34,966 nucleotides of DNA from an uncultured Acetobacteraceae bacterium (GTDB lineage: Bacteria > Pseudomonadota > Alphaproteobacteria > Acetobacterales > Acetobacteraceae), in assembly GCA_903924985.1 (NCBI GenBank), contig CAIYDT010000147.1, positions 1 through 34,966 on the forward strand, in the 5' to 3' direction. A model generated the notes under the pieces. It made no database searches, was not told where the DNA came from, and saw only the letters and a list, made by a program, of their open reading frames with translations. The position numbers were made by a program, and so were the translations under genes. Of the stretch, positions 14,967 through 23,535 are shown piece after piece. Positions within the stretch are counted from its first letter, which is position 1; each line of letters starts with the position of its first letter.

Positions 14967-17800
14967 TCCGTCGTCGCCGGATAAATCCGTCGCGCCTTTA
15001 CCGTGAGGTCCTGGTACTGCTCCTGCCACTGGCTGATGCCATTGGACGGAGATACCTGCACCGCTGTCACTTTATATTCTGGGCAGTTCGTCGCCCAATC
15101 GGAATAGTCGGTGGTGATCACGTTGGCCTGCGTCACCGGATGATGGAATGTGGTGTAAACCACGCCCGGCGCCACCCGTTCGGTCAGCACCGCCCGCAAG
15201 GTCGTATCGCCGACCCGGCTGGCCAGACGCACCCAGTCGCCGTCGCGGATGCCGCGATCCTCGGCATCCTGCGGGTGGATTTCCAGCACATCCTCAGGAT
15301 GCCACACGACGTTCGCGGTGCGGCGGGTCTGCGCGCCGACGTTGTATTGGCTCAGAATGCGGCCGGTCGTCAGCAGCAGCGGGAAGCGCGGCCCGACTTT
15401 CTCATCGGTCGGCACGTACTCGGTAATGACGAAATGCCCCAGCCCGCGCTGGAATTTTTCTACATGCATGATTGGCGAGCCATCGGGGTTCGCGTCATTG
15501 CATGGCCACTGGATCGATTCCTTCGCCAGCCGCTCGTAGGTGACCCTAGCGAAGCTCGGCGTGGTACGAGCGATTTCCGCCATGATCTCGCGCGGATGGG
15601 AATAGTGCATGGGGTAGCCCATGGCGTTGGAGATCGCCTGCGTCGTCTCCCAGTCCGCGTAGCCGGCCTTCGGCGCCATCACGCGGCGCACCATGTTGAT
15701 GCGGCGTTCGGCGTTGGTGAAGGTGCCGTCCTTCTCCAGAAAGGTCGATCCCGGCAGGAACACGTGGGCGTAGTTGGCGGTTTCATTGAGGAACAGGTCA
15801 TGCACCACGACGCATTCCATTGCCGCCAGACCTTTGGACACATGATGTGTGTCCGGGTCGGATTGCAGAATGTCCTCGCCCTGGACGTAGAGGCCCAGGA
15901 AGGTGCCGTCGATCGCGGCGTCGAACATGTTGGGGATGCGCAGGCCCGGTTCAGCGCTTAGCGTCACGCCCCATTCCTGTTCGAAGATCGCCCGCACGCC
16001 TTCGCCGGACACGTGCCGGTAGCCCGGCAACTCGTGCGGGAAGCTGCCCATGTCGCAGCTGCCTTGCACGTTGTTTTGGCCGCGCAGCGGGTTTACCCCA
16101 ACGCCGGGGCGGCCAATGTTGCCAGTGACCATCGCGAGGTTGGCGATCGCCATGACCGATGTGCTGCCCTGGCTGTGTTCGGTCACGCCCAACCCGTAAT
16201 AGATCGCCCCGTTGCCTCCGGTCGCATACAAACGCGCCGCGCCGCGCACCAGTGCTGCCGGCACGCCGGTGGTGGCTTCCAGTGCCTCCGGGCTGTGGCG
16301 TTCTTCCGCGACGAACGCGGCCCAGTCGGAGAATGCGTCGAGTTCGCACCGCTCCCGCACGAAATCCTGGTCGATCAGGTTCTCGGTGACGATGACATGC
16401 GCCAGCGAGGTCAGCACCGCGACGTTGGTCCCAGGGCGCAGCGGCAGATGATATGCGGCCTCGACGTGTGCGGTGCGCACCAGATCGATGCGGCGCGGAT
16501 CGATCACGATCAGCTTCGCACCCTCGCGTAGCCGCTTTTTCATGCGTGACGCGAACACCGGATGCCCGTCCGTCGGGTTGGCGCCGATCACCATGATGAC
16601 GTCGGCCTGCTCGACGGAATCGAAATTCTGCGTTCCGGCCGACGTGCCGAAGGTCTTTCCCAATCCGTAACCGGTAGGGGAATGGCAAACCCGAGCGCAT
16701 GTGTCGGTGTTGTTGTTTCCGAAGGCGGCACGGGCGAGTTTCTGCACCAGGAAGGTTTCTTCGTTGGTGCAGCGCGACGAGGTGATCACGCCGATCGAAT
16801 CGACACCGGCTTTTGCCTGGATCCGTTTGAATTCCGAAGCGACGCGGCCGATCGCCTCTTCCCAGCTCACTTCCTTCCAGGGATCGGTGATCTTGTCGCG
16901 GACCATCGGCTTCAGGATGCGATCCGGGTGGCTGGCATAGCCCCAGGCGAAGCGCCCTTTGACGCAGGAATGGCCGTGATTGGCCTTGCCGTCCTTCCAT
17001 GGCACCATGCGCACGACCTGATCGCCGCGCATTTCGGCCTTGAACGAGCATCCGACGCCGCAATAGGCGCAGGTGGTGACCACGGAATGTTCCGGCTGCC
17101 CCAGTTCCACCACCGACTTTTCCATCAGCGTCGCGGTTGGGCAGGCCTGCACGCAGGCACCGCAGGACACGCACTCGCTGGCCAGGAACGGTTCATTCAT
17201 GCCCGCCGCGATTTTCGAGGCGAAACCGCGTCCTTCGACGGTCAGCGCGAACGTTCCCTGCACTTCTTCGCAGGCCCGTACGCAACGGGAGCAGACGATG
17301 CACTTGGACGCATCGAAGTCGAAATAGGGGTTCGACGAATCGGTGGGGGCCGCCAAGTGATTCGCGCCCTCTTGGCCGTACCGCACCTGCCGCAGCCCGA
17401 CTTCGCCGGCGGTATCCTGCAATTCGCAATTGCCGTTGGCGGAGCAGGTCAGGCAGTCCAGCGGATGGTCGGAGATATAAAGTTCCATCACCCCGCGCCG
17501 CAGGCGACGCACATTTTCACTCGACGTGTGGACCTTCATGCCCGGTGCGACCGGCGTGGTGCAGGATGCCGGGGTGCCGTTGCGGCCTTCGATCTCCACC
17601 AGGCACATGCGGCAGCTGCCGAAACTGTCCAGCATGTCCGTTGCGCACAGCTTGGGGATTTTGATCCCGGCTTCCATCGACGCGCGCATGATCGAGGTGC
17701 CCTCGGGCACCGTCACCGCGTTGCCGTCGACTTCCAGCGTCACCAGCCGTGTGGCTTCCGAGGCCTGCGTGCCGTAGTCGATTTCCTTGATCAGGGTCAT
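14963..17800 (-). CDS. fdsA: Formate dehydrogenase alpha (catalytic) subunit
   Basis: Oxidises formate to CO2 at a molybdenum bis-MGD centre and passes electrons through iron-sulfur clusters to FdsB. The 945-residue protein has a 2Fe-2S domain (Cys52, 63, 66, 80), a His112/Cys116/119/125 cluster, two 4Fe-4S ferredoxin motifs (167-177 and 210-220), and the cluster of the molybdopterin domain (TTCAYCGVGC, 242-251, with Cys279). The active-site Cys372-His373 lies in CARVCHSPTGYG, so this is a cysteine and not a selenocysteine enzyme. All clusters needed for the FdsA chain are present. The ATG overlaps fdsB as ATGA. Confidence 0.97.
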   Translation of the reverse strand: MTLIKEIDYGTQASEATRLVTLEVDGNAVTVPEGTSIMRASMEAGIKIPKLCATDMLDSFGSCRMCLVEIEGRNGTPASCTTPVAPGMKVHTSSENVRRLRRGVMELYISDHPLDCLTCSANGNCELQDTAGEVGLRQVRYGQEGANHLAAPTDSSNPYFDFDASKCIVCSRCVRACEEVQGTFALTVEGRGFASKIAAGMNEPFLASECVSCGACVQACPTATLMEKSVVELGQPEHSVVTTCAYCGVGCSFKAEMRGDQVVRMVPWKDGKANHGHSCVKGRFAWGYASHPDRILKPMVRDKITDPWKEVSWEEAIGRVASEFKRIQAKAGVDSIGVITSSRCTNEETFLVQKLARAAFGNNNTDTCARVCHSPTGYGLGKTFGTSAGTQNFDSVEQADVIMVIGANPTDGHPVFASRMKKRLREGAKLIVIDPRRIDLVRTAHVEAAYHLPLRPGTNVAVLTSLAHVIVTENLIDQDFVRERCELDAFSDWAAFVAEERHSPEALEATTGVPAALVRGAARLYATGGNGAIYYGLGVTEHSQGSTSVMAIANLAMVTGNIGRPGVGVNPLRGQNNVQGSCDMGSFPHELPGYRHVSGEGVRAIFEQEWGVTLSAEPGLRIPNMFDAAIDGTFLGLYVQGEDILQSDPDTHHVSKGLAAMECVVVHDLFLNETANYAHVFLPGSTFLEKDGTFTNAERRINMVRRVMAPKAGYADWETTQAISNAMGYPMHYSHPREIMAEIARTTPSFARVTYERLAKESIQWPCNDANPDGSPIMHVEKFQRGLGHFVITEYVPTDEKVGPRFPLLLTTGRILSQYNVGAQTRRTANVVWHPEDVLEIHPQDAEDRGIRDGDWVRLASRVGDTTLRAVLTERVAPGVVYTTFHHPVTQANVITTDYSDWATNCPEYKVTAVQVSPSNGISQWQEQYQDLTVKARRIYPATTE

Positions 17801-19269
17801 GGCCGGAAATCCTCTGGGAAATGGTCCAGCGCTGACAGTACAGGGTACGGAATGAACCCGCCCAGAGCGCACAGGGAACCGAATTTCAGGGTGTGGCAGA
17901 GATCGCGCAGCAATTCCGTATTTGCCGCGACGGACGTGCCGGCGATGATTTTATCCACCGTCTCCATGCCGCGGGTGGAGCCGATACGGCACGGCGTGCA
18001 TTTACCGCAGGATTCCACAGCGCAGAATTCCATGGCGAAGCGGGCTTGTTTCGCGAGGTCCACGGTGTCGTCGAACACCACGATGCCGCCATGCCCGATC
18101 AGCCCGTCTCGGGCCGTAAAGGCTTCGTAGTCGAACTTCGTGTCGAACAACGACGGTGGGAAATAGGCACCCAACGGCCCGCCCACTTGCACCGCGCGCA
18201 CCGGGCGGCCGGACAGGGTGCCACCGCCGATGTCGTTCACCAGATCGCCGAGGGACACGCCGAACCCGGCCTCGAACAGCCCGCCGAAGCGGATGTTCCC
18301 GGCCAACTGCACCGGCATCGTGCCGCGCGACCGCCCCATGCCGATGGCTTGGTACGCCTCCGCACCGCCGGTCATGATCGCGGGAACCGTCGCTAGGGTG
18401 ATGACGTTGTTCACCACCGTCGGGCAGCCGAACAATCCCTTATGCGCCGGCAGCGGCGGCTTGGCGCGCACTTGGCCGCGCTTGCCCTCCAGGCTTTCCA
18501 GCAGCGCGGTTTCCTCACCGCAGACATAGGCGCCGGCGCCAACGCGCTGCTCGATGTCGAACCCGCTGCCCAGCAGCCCGCCGCGTCGGGCGACGGCTAA
18601 GGCGGCATCGAAGGTTGCGATGGCGTGCGGGTACTCCGACCGCGTGTAGACATAGCCCTTCGACGCGCCGACGCAGAAGCCGGCGATGGCCATGCCCTCG
18701 ATCAGGCTGAACGGGTCGCCCTCCATCAGCATGCGGTCTGCGAAGGTGCCCGAGTCGCCCTCATCGGCGTTGCAGACGATGTATTTGCGCTCGCCCTCGG
18801 CGTCGGCGGTGGTTTTCCACTTGATGCCGGTGGGGAAGCCGGCGCCGCCGCGGCCGCGCAAGCCGGATTTCAGTACCGTATCCATGGTCGCGGCCGAGCC
18901 CAGTTCCCGCGCTTTTCGCAACCCGGCCAGCCCGCCATGCGCGGTGTAATCGTCCAGCGACAGCGGGTCCACCACGCCGCACCGGGCGAAGGTCACGCGC
19001 GTCTGTCGCTTCAAAAAGGGGATTTCGTCGGTTGGTCCCAGGCACAACGCCCCGGCCTCATCGGCCAAAATCCTCGGCACATCCGCCGGCGTCACCGGCC
19101 CATAGGCAATCCGGCCGGCTTGTGTTTCCACCTCCACCAGCGGCTCCAGCCACACCATCCCGCGTGAGCCGGTGCGCACCACCGTCGCGTGCGGCGCCAG
19201 TGCGGCGGCCACGGCATCGGCACCCAGCGCCAAAGAAAACGCATCGCGGGAGACAAATACCCGGGTCAT
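17797..19269 (-). CDS. fdsB: Formate dehydrogenase beta (NADH-binding, FMN) subunit
   Basis: A NuoF-like flavoprotein that reduces NAD with electrons from FdsA. Of its 490 residues, the first 90 or so form a thioredoxin-like domain without cluster cysteines, as in FdsB. SGLRGRGGAGFPTGIKW binds FMN and NADH, NADEGDSGTFADRMLMEGDP completes the NADH site, and ESCGKCTPCRIGS holds three ligands of the 4Fe-4S cluster. The start MTRVFVSRD overlaps the fdsG stop as ATGA. A longer open frame upstream lies inside fdsG and is rejected. Confidence 0.97.
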   Translation of the reverse strand: MTRVFVSRDAFSLALGADAVAAALAPHATVVRTGSRGMVWLEPLVEVETQAGRIAYGPVTPADVPRILADEAGALCLGPTDEIPFLKRQTRVTFARCGVVDPLSLDDYTAHGGLAGLRKARELGSAATMDTVLKSGLRGRGGAGFPTGIKWKTTADAEGERKYIVCNADEGDSGTFADRMLMEGDPFSLIEGMAIAGFCVGASKGYVYTRSEYPHAIATFDAALAVARRGGLLGSGFDIEQRVGAGAYVCGEETALLESLEGKRGQVRAKPPLPAHKGLFGCPTVVNNVITLATVPAIMTGGAEAYQAIGMGRSRGTMPVQLAGNIRFGGLFEAGFGVSLGDLVNDIGGGTLSGRPVRAVQVGGPLGAYFPPSLFDTKFDYEAFTARDGLIGHGGIVVFDDTVDLAKQARFAMEFCAVESCGKCTPCRIGSTRGMETVDKIIAGTSVAANTELLRDLCHTLKFGSLCALGGFIPYPVLSALDHFPEDFRP

Positions 19270-19736
19270 TCCGCGGCCTCCAACGCCGCCGCGACCTTCG
19301 CGGTGTCCAATCGCGCCAAGGGAGCGCCATCGAGCAGTGCCGCCGGCCCAATGGCACAAAGCCCCAGGCAAAAGACCGGTTCCAGCGTCACGGTGCCATC
19401 GTCGGTGGTCCCATGCCACTCGACCCCGAACTTCGCTCGGACGCCCGCTGCCACCTTGTCCGCGCCCATCGCCTGGCATGCCTCGGCCCGACACAGATGC
19501 AGCACATGCCGGCCCGGCGGGGAGCGTCGAAACTCGTGATAGAAGGTGACGATCCCATGCACTTCCGCGCGCGTCAGGTTCAGGGCCTTGGCGACCATCG
19601 GAACGGCATCGGTCGGGATGCAGCCGAACGCATGTTGCAGCGCGTGCAGGATCGGCAGCGCGGCGCCCTCTATGCCGGCTTTGGCGGCGATAATCTCCGC
19701 CGCGCGGTCTTCATTCCATGGCTCGTAGGTGGCCAA
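19266..19736 (-). CDS. fdsG: Formate dehydrogenase gamma subunit, TTG start
   Basis: A NuoE-like 2Fe-2S subunit of 156 residues and the first gene of the fds operon. The cluster ligands are Cys82 and Cys87 (LHLCRAEACQA) and Cys123 and Cys127 (VFCLGLCAIGP). The start is TTG at 19736: a perfect AGGAGG (19742-19747) lies 5 bases before it, and the protein then begins MATYEPWNEDRAAEIIAAKA as in homologues. There is no in-frame ATG nearby. The rare start codon may limit translation of the first subunit. Downstream genes overlap by 4 bases each, so the operon is probably read as one coupled message. Confidence 0.95.
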   Translation of the reverse strand: MATYEPWNEDRAAEIIAAKAGIEGAALPILHALQHAFGCIPTDAVPMVAKALNLTRAEVHGIVTFYHEFRRSPPGRHVLHLCRAEACQAMGADKVAAGVRAKFGVEWHGTTDDGTVTLEPVFCLGLCAIGPAALLDGAPLARLDTAKVAAALEAAE

Positions 19737-19821
19737 ACGATCCTCCTGAGACGGCGTCTTTGGGGCGTATAGGACGCCTAGTTGGCGGCCAACCTGGGGA
19801 AATGCAAGAAAACCAAGCCAT

Positions 19822-19848
19822 CCGTCGATAGATATTTTCTATTGACGG
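19822..19848 (-). promoter_or_regulatory. 27-bp dyad with ATAG-N7-CTAT core upstream of fdsG
   Basis: CCGTCGATAG (19822-19831) and CTATTGACGG (19839-19848) are inverted copies with one mismatch around an AT-rich 7-base centre. The ATAG-N7-CTAT core matches the T-N11-A rule of LysR-type operators. It is 86 bases before the fdsG start, a usual distance for an activator site. The dyad also lies 6 bases after the stop of the upstream gene on the same strand, so a terminator is the alternative, but no clean T run follows. No regulator gene is adjacent. Confidence 0.45.
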
Positions 19849-19853
19849 CCTGC

Positions 19854-20159
19854 TCAGTGACCCTCGTCCGGATGCGTCATGATCGTCAGGGCGCGCCGCA
19901 GCCGCATCACGCCACCCTTCGCGAGGCCATTGTCGCACATCCGCATCCCCTCGGCCGACAGATCCGCGACCTCCCGCCGGGGCGCGACCGTTGCCGCGAG
20001 CAGCAGATTCTCGACCCGCTCGTGCAGTTGCAGGCAATAAGCTGTCGAATCGGTCGTGATCTCTGGCGGCGCGTTCTCAGCCGCGGCGTCCAGAGCCGAT
20101 AGTGCCAACAGGCACGCCAGGATTGGCAAGAGCAGCACGCGGGGTATCGGAACCGTCAT
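19854..20159 (-). CDS. Small secreted protein of unknown function
   Basis: A 101-residue protein starting MTVPIPRVLLLPIL with a classical signal peptide (hydrophobic residues 7-22, likely cleaved near LDAAAENA). The mature part of about 75 residues contains two Cys (TAYCLQLHERVENLL and GMRMCDNGLAKGG) that could form a disulfide in the periplasm. The rest is helical: RVENLLLAATVAPRREVADL, then LRRALTIM. I recognise no named family, although similar short Cys-pair proteins occur near two-component genes. It lies between the histidine kinase and fdsG on the same strand and could be the last gene of the kinase operon (58-base gap). Confidence 0.65.
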   Translation of the reverse strand: MTVPIPRVLLLPILACLLALSALDAAAENAPPEITTDSTAYCLQLHERVENLLLAATVAPRREVADLSAEGMRMCDNGLAKGGVMRLRRALTIMTHPDEGH

Positions 20160-20217
20160 GCGGTGCATTGTGCCCGGCTACTGCTCTTCTGCCCATGGGG
20201 GCAGAATGACAAGTTGG

Positions 20218-21642
20218 TCAGACACCGGGCGCGTCACCCGACAGTGGCAGCGTCAGCACCGCGCGCAGTCCGGGATCCGCGTCTTCCAGCCGCAGCGATC
20301 CGCCATGCAACTGTGCCACGGCCTGCACCAATGCGAGGCCCAATCCCGACCCGGGTGTATGGCGCGCGCTTTCCCCCCGGTAGAACCGTTGCGGCGCCTT
20401 GGCGCGTTCGTCCTGGGGAATGCCCGGGCCGTGGTCGGTCACGACGATCTCCAGTCCTCCCGGCAAGATGCGCGCCGACAGGGATGCCGTGCCGCCCTTT
20501 GGGGAGAATTTCACCGCGTTATCGACCAGATTGGCGACCGCCTGCTGGATCAGCGCCGCGTCGCCGAATGCCCGTAAATGGTCTGGCAGGTCGGCCGAAA
20601 GGGTCACGCCGCGTTCTTCCGCCACCGCTTCGTACAATTCCTCCACCCCCGTCAGCGGTGCGGCCAGATCGACCCAGGCGAAGGCCGCCCGGCGCGATCC
20701 CGCCTCGATCTCGGCGATGCGCAGCAGGGCCTGGAATACCTCCGCGATCCCGTCCAGGTCCGCGGTCGCGCGCTCGATGGCCGACCGCAGTTCGGCGGCG
20801 GTCCCGGCGTGCAGCGTGGCATCTTCCAGGCGGGTGCGGGCGCGGGCGATGGGGGTACGCAAATCGTGCGCGATGGCGTTGGAGACCTGACGTACACCCT
20901 CCATCAGCCGGCCGATGCGGTCCAGCATGTCGTTGATGACCTCGGCCAGCTGGTCGAACTCATCGCCGCGTCCCGACAGGCGCACGCGCTGGGCGAAGTC
21001 GCCGGCGGCGATGGCCGCGGCGGTGGCGGACACGTTGGCCAGCGTGCGGCGAAACAGGCTGCGCACCACCAGCGCGCCGGCGGTGGCCATCGCGCCCACG
21101 ATCACCAGCGCCCAAAGCAGCGCGTCGGTCAGCAGTTGCCGCAACTGGGACCGCACGACCACGTCGCGTCCGATCAGCAGATGAAAGCCACCTGGCAGAT
21201 CGTACGACTGCACCCGTGCCAGCGACCGCATGCCAGCGCGGGTTACCGGCAATTCGTAAAATGAGCCGGTCCGGATAACGGAATCCGGCCAGTGATCCAG
21301 ATTGCCGGTTATGCGGGCGTACGCCGGGTCCGCCAGGAGATAGATCGCATCGTCATCGACATTGCCTGCCAGCCGGTCGGCGATGGTGGCGACCAGCGAT
21401 CGGATTCCCCCATCGTCCCAACGCTCCGACAATCCCTGCGCGTCGGCTCTGATCGCCGCTTCCGTCTGTCGGTCCAGCAACCCGGCCGTGGACCACCAGA
21501 GGAACAGCGCCAAAGCGGCGGCACTCATCGTCAACAGCCCGGCATAGGTCGCGGCGAATCGGACACCGGCGGAGTGAAACAGCGTGAAGCGGGGAGGGGC
21601 GGCGGTACCCTTCTGCGTCATGGTCAGGCCCGACCCGACCAT
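20218..21642 (-). CDS. Membrane sensor histidine kinase
   Basis: A 474-residue EnvZ/QseC-type kinase. Two membrane helices (about residues 28-50 and 172-195) enclose a periplasmic sensor of about 120 residues. A HAMP linker follows to about residue 245, then the H-box NAIAHDLRTPIARART with the phosphorylated His259. The ATP-binding domain has NLVDNAVKFSP (N box), VTDHGPGIPQDE (G1) and GSGLGLALVQA (G2). It follows the response regulator after 13 bases and should phosphorylate it. The start is ATG 21642 or ATG 21621; neither has a strong Shine-Dalgarno. The signal is unknown, but the upstream protease gene suggests envelope stress. Confidence 0.92.
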   Translation of the reverse strand: MVGSGLTMTQKGTAAPPRFTLFHSAGVRFAATYAGLLTMSAAALALFLWWSTAGLLDRQTEAAIRADAQGLSERWDDGGIRSLVATIADRLAGNVDDDAIYLLADPAYARITGNLDHWPDSVIRTGSFYELPVTRAGMRSLARVQSYDLPGGFHLLIGRDVVVRSQLRQLLTDALLWALVIVGAMATAGALVVRSLFRRTLANVSATAAAIAAGDFAQRVRLSGRGDEFDQLAEVINDMLDRIGRLMEGVRQVSNAIAHDLRTPIARARTRLEDATLHAGTAAELRSAIERATADLDGIAEVFQALLRIAEIEAGSRRAAFAWVDLAAPLTGVEELYEAVAEERGVTLSADLPDHLRAFGDAALIQQAVANLVDNAVKFSPKGGTASLSARILPGGLEIVVTDHGPGIPQDERAKAPQRFYRGESARHTPGSGLGLALVQAVAQLHGGSLRLEDADPGLRAVLTLPLSGDAPGV

Positions 21643-21655
21643 GATGGTGGGGATT

Positions 21656-22339
21656 TCAAACCTGCTCCGCCCGCAGGGTGTAGCCGGCGTTCCGAATGGT
21701 CTGAATCAGCGGGATGGGGAACGGCTTGTCCACTTTTTGCCGCAGTCGGGACACGTGCACGTCGATCACGTTGGTTTGTGGATCGAAATGGTAGTCCCAC
21801 ACGCCTTCCAACAGCATGGTGCGAGTGACGACCTGCCCGGCGTGGCGCATCAAATATTCCAGCAGGCGGAACTCCCGCGGCTGGAGGTCGATTTTCTGGC
21901 CGGCGCGCTTCACCTGCCGGGACAGCAGGTCCATCTCCAGGTCCTCGACCACCAGCTTGGTCGCGGGGCCCTCGGCCTTGCCGCGGCGGGCGAGGGCTTC
22001 GACCCGGGCCAGCAATTCCGCGAAGGCGAAGGGCTTGGTCAGGTAATCATCACCGCCGGCTTTCAGGCCTTTGACCCTCTCGCTCACGTCGGCCAGAGCC
22101 GACAGGATCAGCACCGGCGTGACGTTTTTCTGGCCGCGGAGGGTTTCCAGGATTTTCAGCCCGTCGATACCCCCCGGCAGCATGCGGTCCAGAATCATTG
22201 CGTCGAAGGGTTCGCCGACCGCCATGAACAGGCCGTCGCGGCCGTTATCGGCGTGCTCCACCACGTGGCCGGCCTCTTTCAGGCCGCGGACCACGAAGCC
22301 GGCGACGTCCTTGTCGTCTTCGACCACCAGGATGCGCAT
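21656..22339 (-). CDS. OmpR-family response regulator
   Basis: A 227-residue two-domain transcription factor. The receiver domain has Asp8-Asp9, phosphoacceptor Asp51 (MILDRMLPG), Ser80 and Lys102 (LTKPFAFAELL). The C-terminal winged-helix domain ends with TNVIDVHVSRLRQKVDKP, then TIRNAGYTLRAE. The ATG at 22339 follows AGGGAG at a good distance, and this Shine-Dalgarno begins at the stop of the protease gene 12 bases upstream. It is thus co-transcribed between a DegP-like protease and its kinase. Confidence 0.95.
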   Translation of the reverse strand: MRILVVEDDKDVAGFVVRGLKEAGHVVEHADNGRDGLFMAVGEPFDAMILDRMLPGGIDGLKILETLRGQKNVTPVLILSALADVSERVKGLKAGGDDYLTKPFAFAELLARVEALARRGKAEGPATKLVVEDLEMDLLSRQVKRAGQKIDLQPREFRLLEYLMRHAGQVVTRTMLLEGVWDYHFDPQTNVIDVHVSRLRQKVDKPFPIPLIQTIRNAGYTLRAEQV

Positions 22340-22351
22340 AGTGTGTCTCCC

Positions 22352-23437
22352 TTAGCCGGCCTGTTCCGGCGGCCGGCGGCCGACGGTGACCGGAATATCG
22401 ATGTCGCGTCCCTGCCGGCGCAGGGTGATGCGAACATTGTTGCCCGGCGCCACCGCCGCCACGGCTTTAATCAGCCCGTTGGCCGTTTCGACCCGCTCAC
22501 CGTTGACCGACAGCAGCACATCGCCGGCGCGGATGCCGGCCTTGGCGGCGGGGCTGTTGCGGTCGAGGCCGGCGACCTGCAGGCCGATGCCCTTGATGAC
22601 TTCGCCCACCGAAATGCCGAGCCAGCCGCGCTCGATCTGCCCGCGCGCCAGCAACTGGGTGACGATCGCGCTCACGGTCTCGCTGGGGATGGCGAAGCCG
22701 ATCCCGACCGACGCCCCGGTTGGGGACACGATGGTGGAGGTCACGCCGATCACTTGCCCGTCCATGTTGAACACCGGCCCGCCGGAGTTGCCGGGATTGA
22801 TGGGGGCGTCGATCTGAATGAAGTTGTCGAACGGGCCGGAGCCGAGGTCCCGGCCCTCCGCCGATATGATGCCGGCGCTGACGGACCCGCCCAGCCCGAA
22901 CGGGTTGCCGGCGGCGATGATCCAGTCCCCGACCTCCATCTTGCGGGAATCGCCCCAGCCGACGAACGGCAGCGGGCTGGGGGAGGACACTTTGATCACC
23001 GCGATATCGGTCAGTTCGTCCCGCCCCAACACGCGGGCCTTGAACTGCCGGCCGTCGGTGAGGGAGACGATGATCTCATCCGCACGCCCGACAACATGGT
23101 TGTTGGTCACGATGATGCCGGAGGGATCGACGATGAACCCCGACCCCGCGCCGGTCACCTGTTCCTGCTTGCCGCCAAAGCGGCGGCGGAACTGGCGGCC
23201 GAGCGGGGTATCGCGCAGTTCTGGCGGCATGTCGGCGAACACGTCGTTGCCGGTGACCGTCTCCGTCACCGCGATGTTGACCACGGCGGGCAGCACATTC
23301 TTCACCAGGGGTGCGAAGCTTTCGGGTGCCCCGCGCGCGATGGCGCCGGGGGCGGACGCGCAGGCCCCAACGAACAGCGCCAGCGCCAAGATCAAACCAG
23401 ACGGCGGGGCGAAAACGAGGCGGAGGAGGCGTTGCAT
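22352..23437 (-). CDS. DegP/DegQ (HtrA)-like periplasmic serine protease, possible lipoprotein
   Basis: A trypsin-like periplasmic protease for misfolded envelope proteins. The 361-residue protein has the catalytic triad His114 (VTNNHVVG), Asp144 (ELTDIAVIKV) and Ser218 (NPGNSGGPVF). One PDZ domain (about 268-355, RGWLGISVGEV) replaces the usual two of DegP. The leader ends LFVGAC-ASA, so Cys26 could be a lipidation site, though simple signal-peptidase cleavage is also possible. The ATG at 23437 is chosen because it begins the leader; a frame from 23512 would add an unlikely extension. It is the first gene of the operon with the response regulator and kinase, which probably control it. Confidence 0.92.
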   Translation of the reverse strand: MQRLLRLVFAPPSGLILALALFVGACASAPGAIARGAPESFAPLVKNVLPAVVNIAVTETVTGNDVFADMPPELRDTPLGRQFRRRFGGKQEQVTGAGSGFIVDPSGIIVTNNHVVGRADEIIVSLTDGRQFKARVLGRDELTDIAVIKVSSPSPLPFVGWGDSRKMEVGDWIIAAGNPFGLGGSVSAGIISAEGRDLGSGPFDNFIQIDAPINPGNSGGPVFNMDGQVIGVTSTIVSPTGASVGIGFAIPSETVSAIVTQLLARGQIERGWLGISVGEVIKGIGLQVAGLDRNSPAAKAGIRAGDVLLSVNGERVETANGLIKAVAAVAPGNNVRITLRRQGRDIDIPVTVGRRPPEQAG

Positions 23438-23468
23438 GATCGTCTTATGTGTTCCGGAATGTCGCGAC

Positions 23469-23496
23469 GGCAGGGGGAAGATGGCAGGGGGAAGAT
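23469..23496. repeat. 14-bp tandem repeat, two copies
   Basis: GGCAGGGGGAAGAT occurs twice without a gap (23469-23482 and 23483-23496) between hrpB and the protease gene, with a further GG after it. It is about 30 bases upstream of the protease start, so its copy number could change promoter spacing. The function is unknown. Confidence 0.6.
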
Positions 23497-23535
23497 GGCG
23501 TTTGTACCCCATGGTAACAAGCTTTAAGGCGGCGA

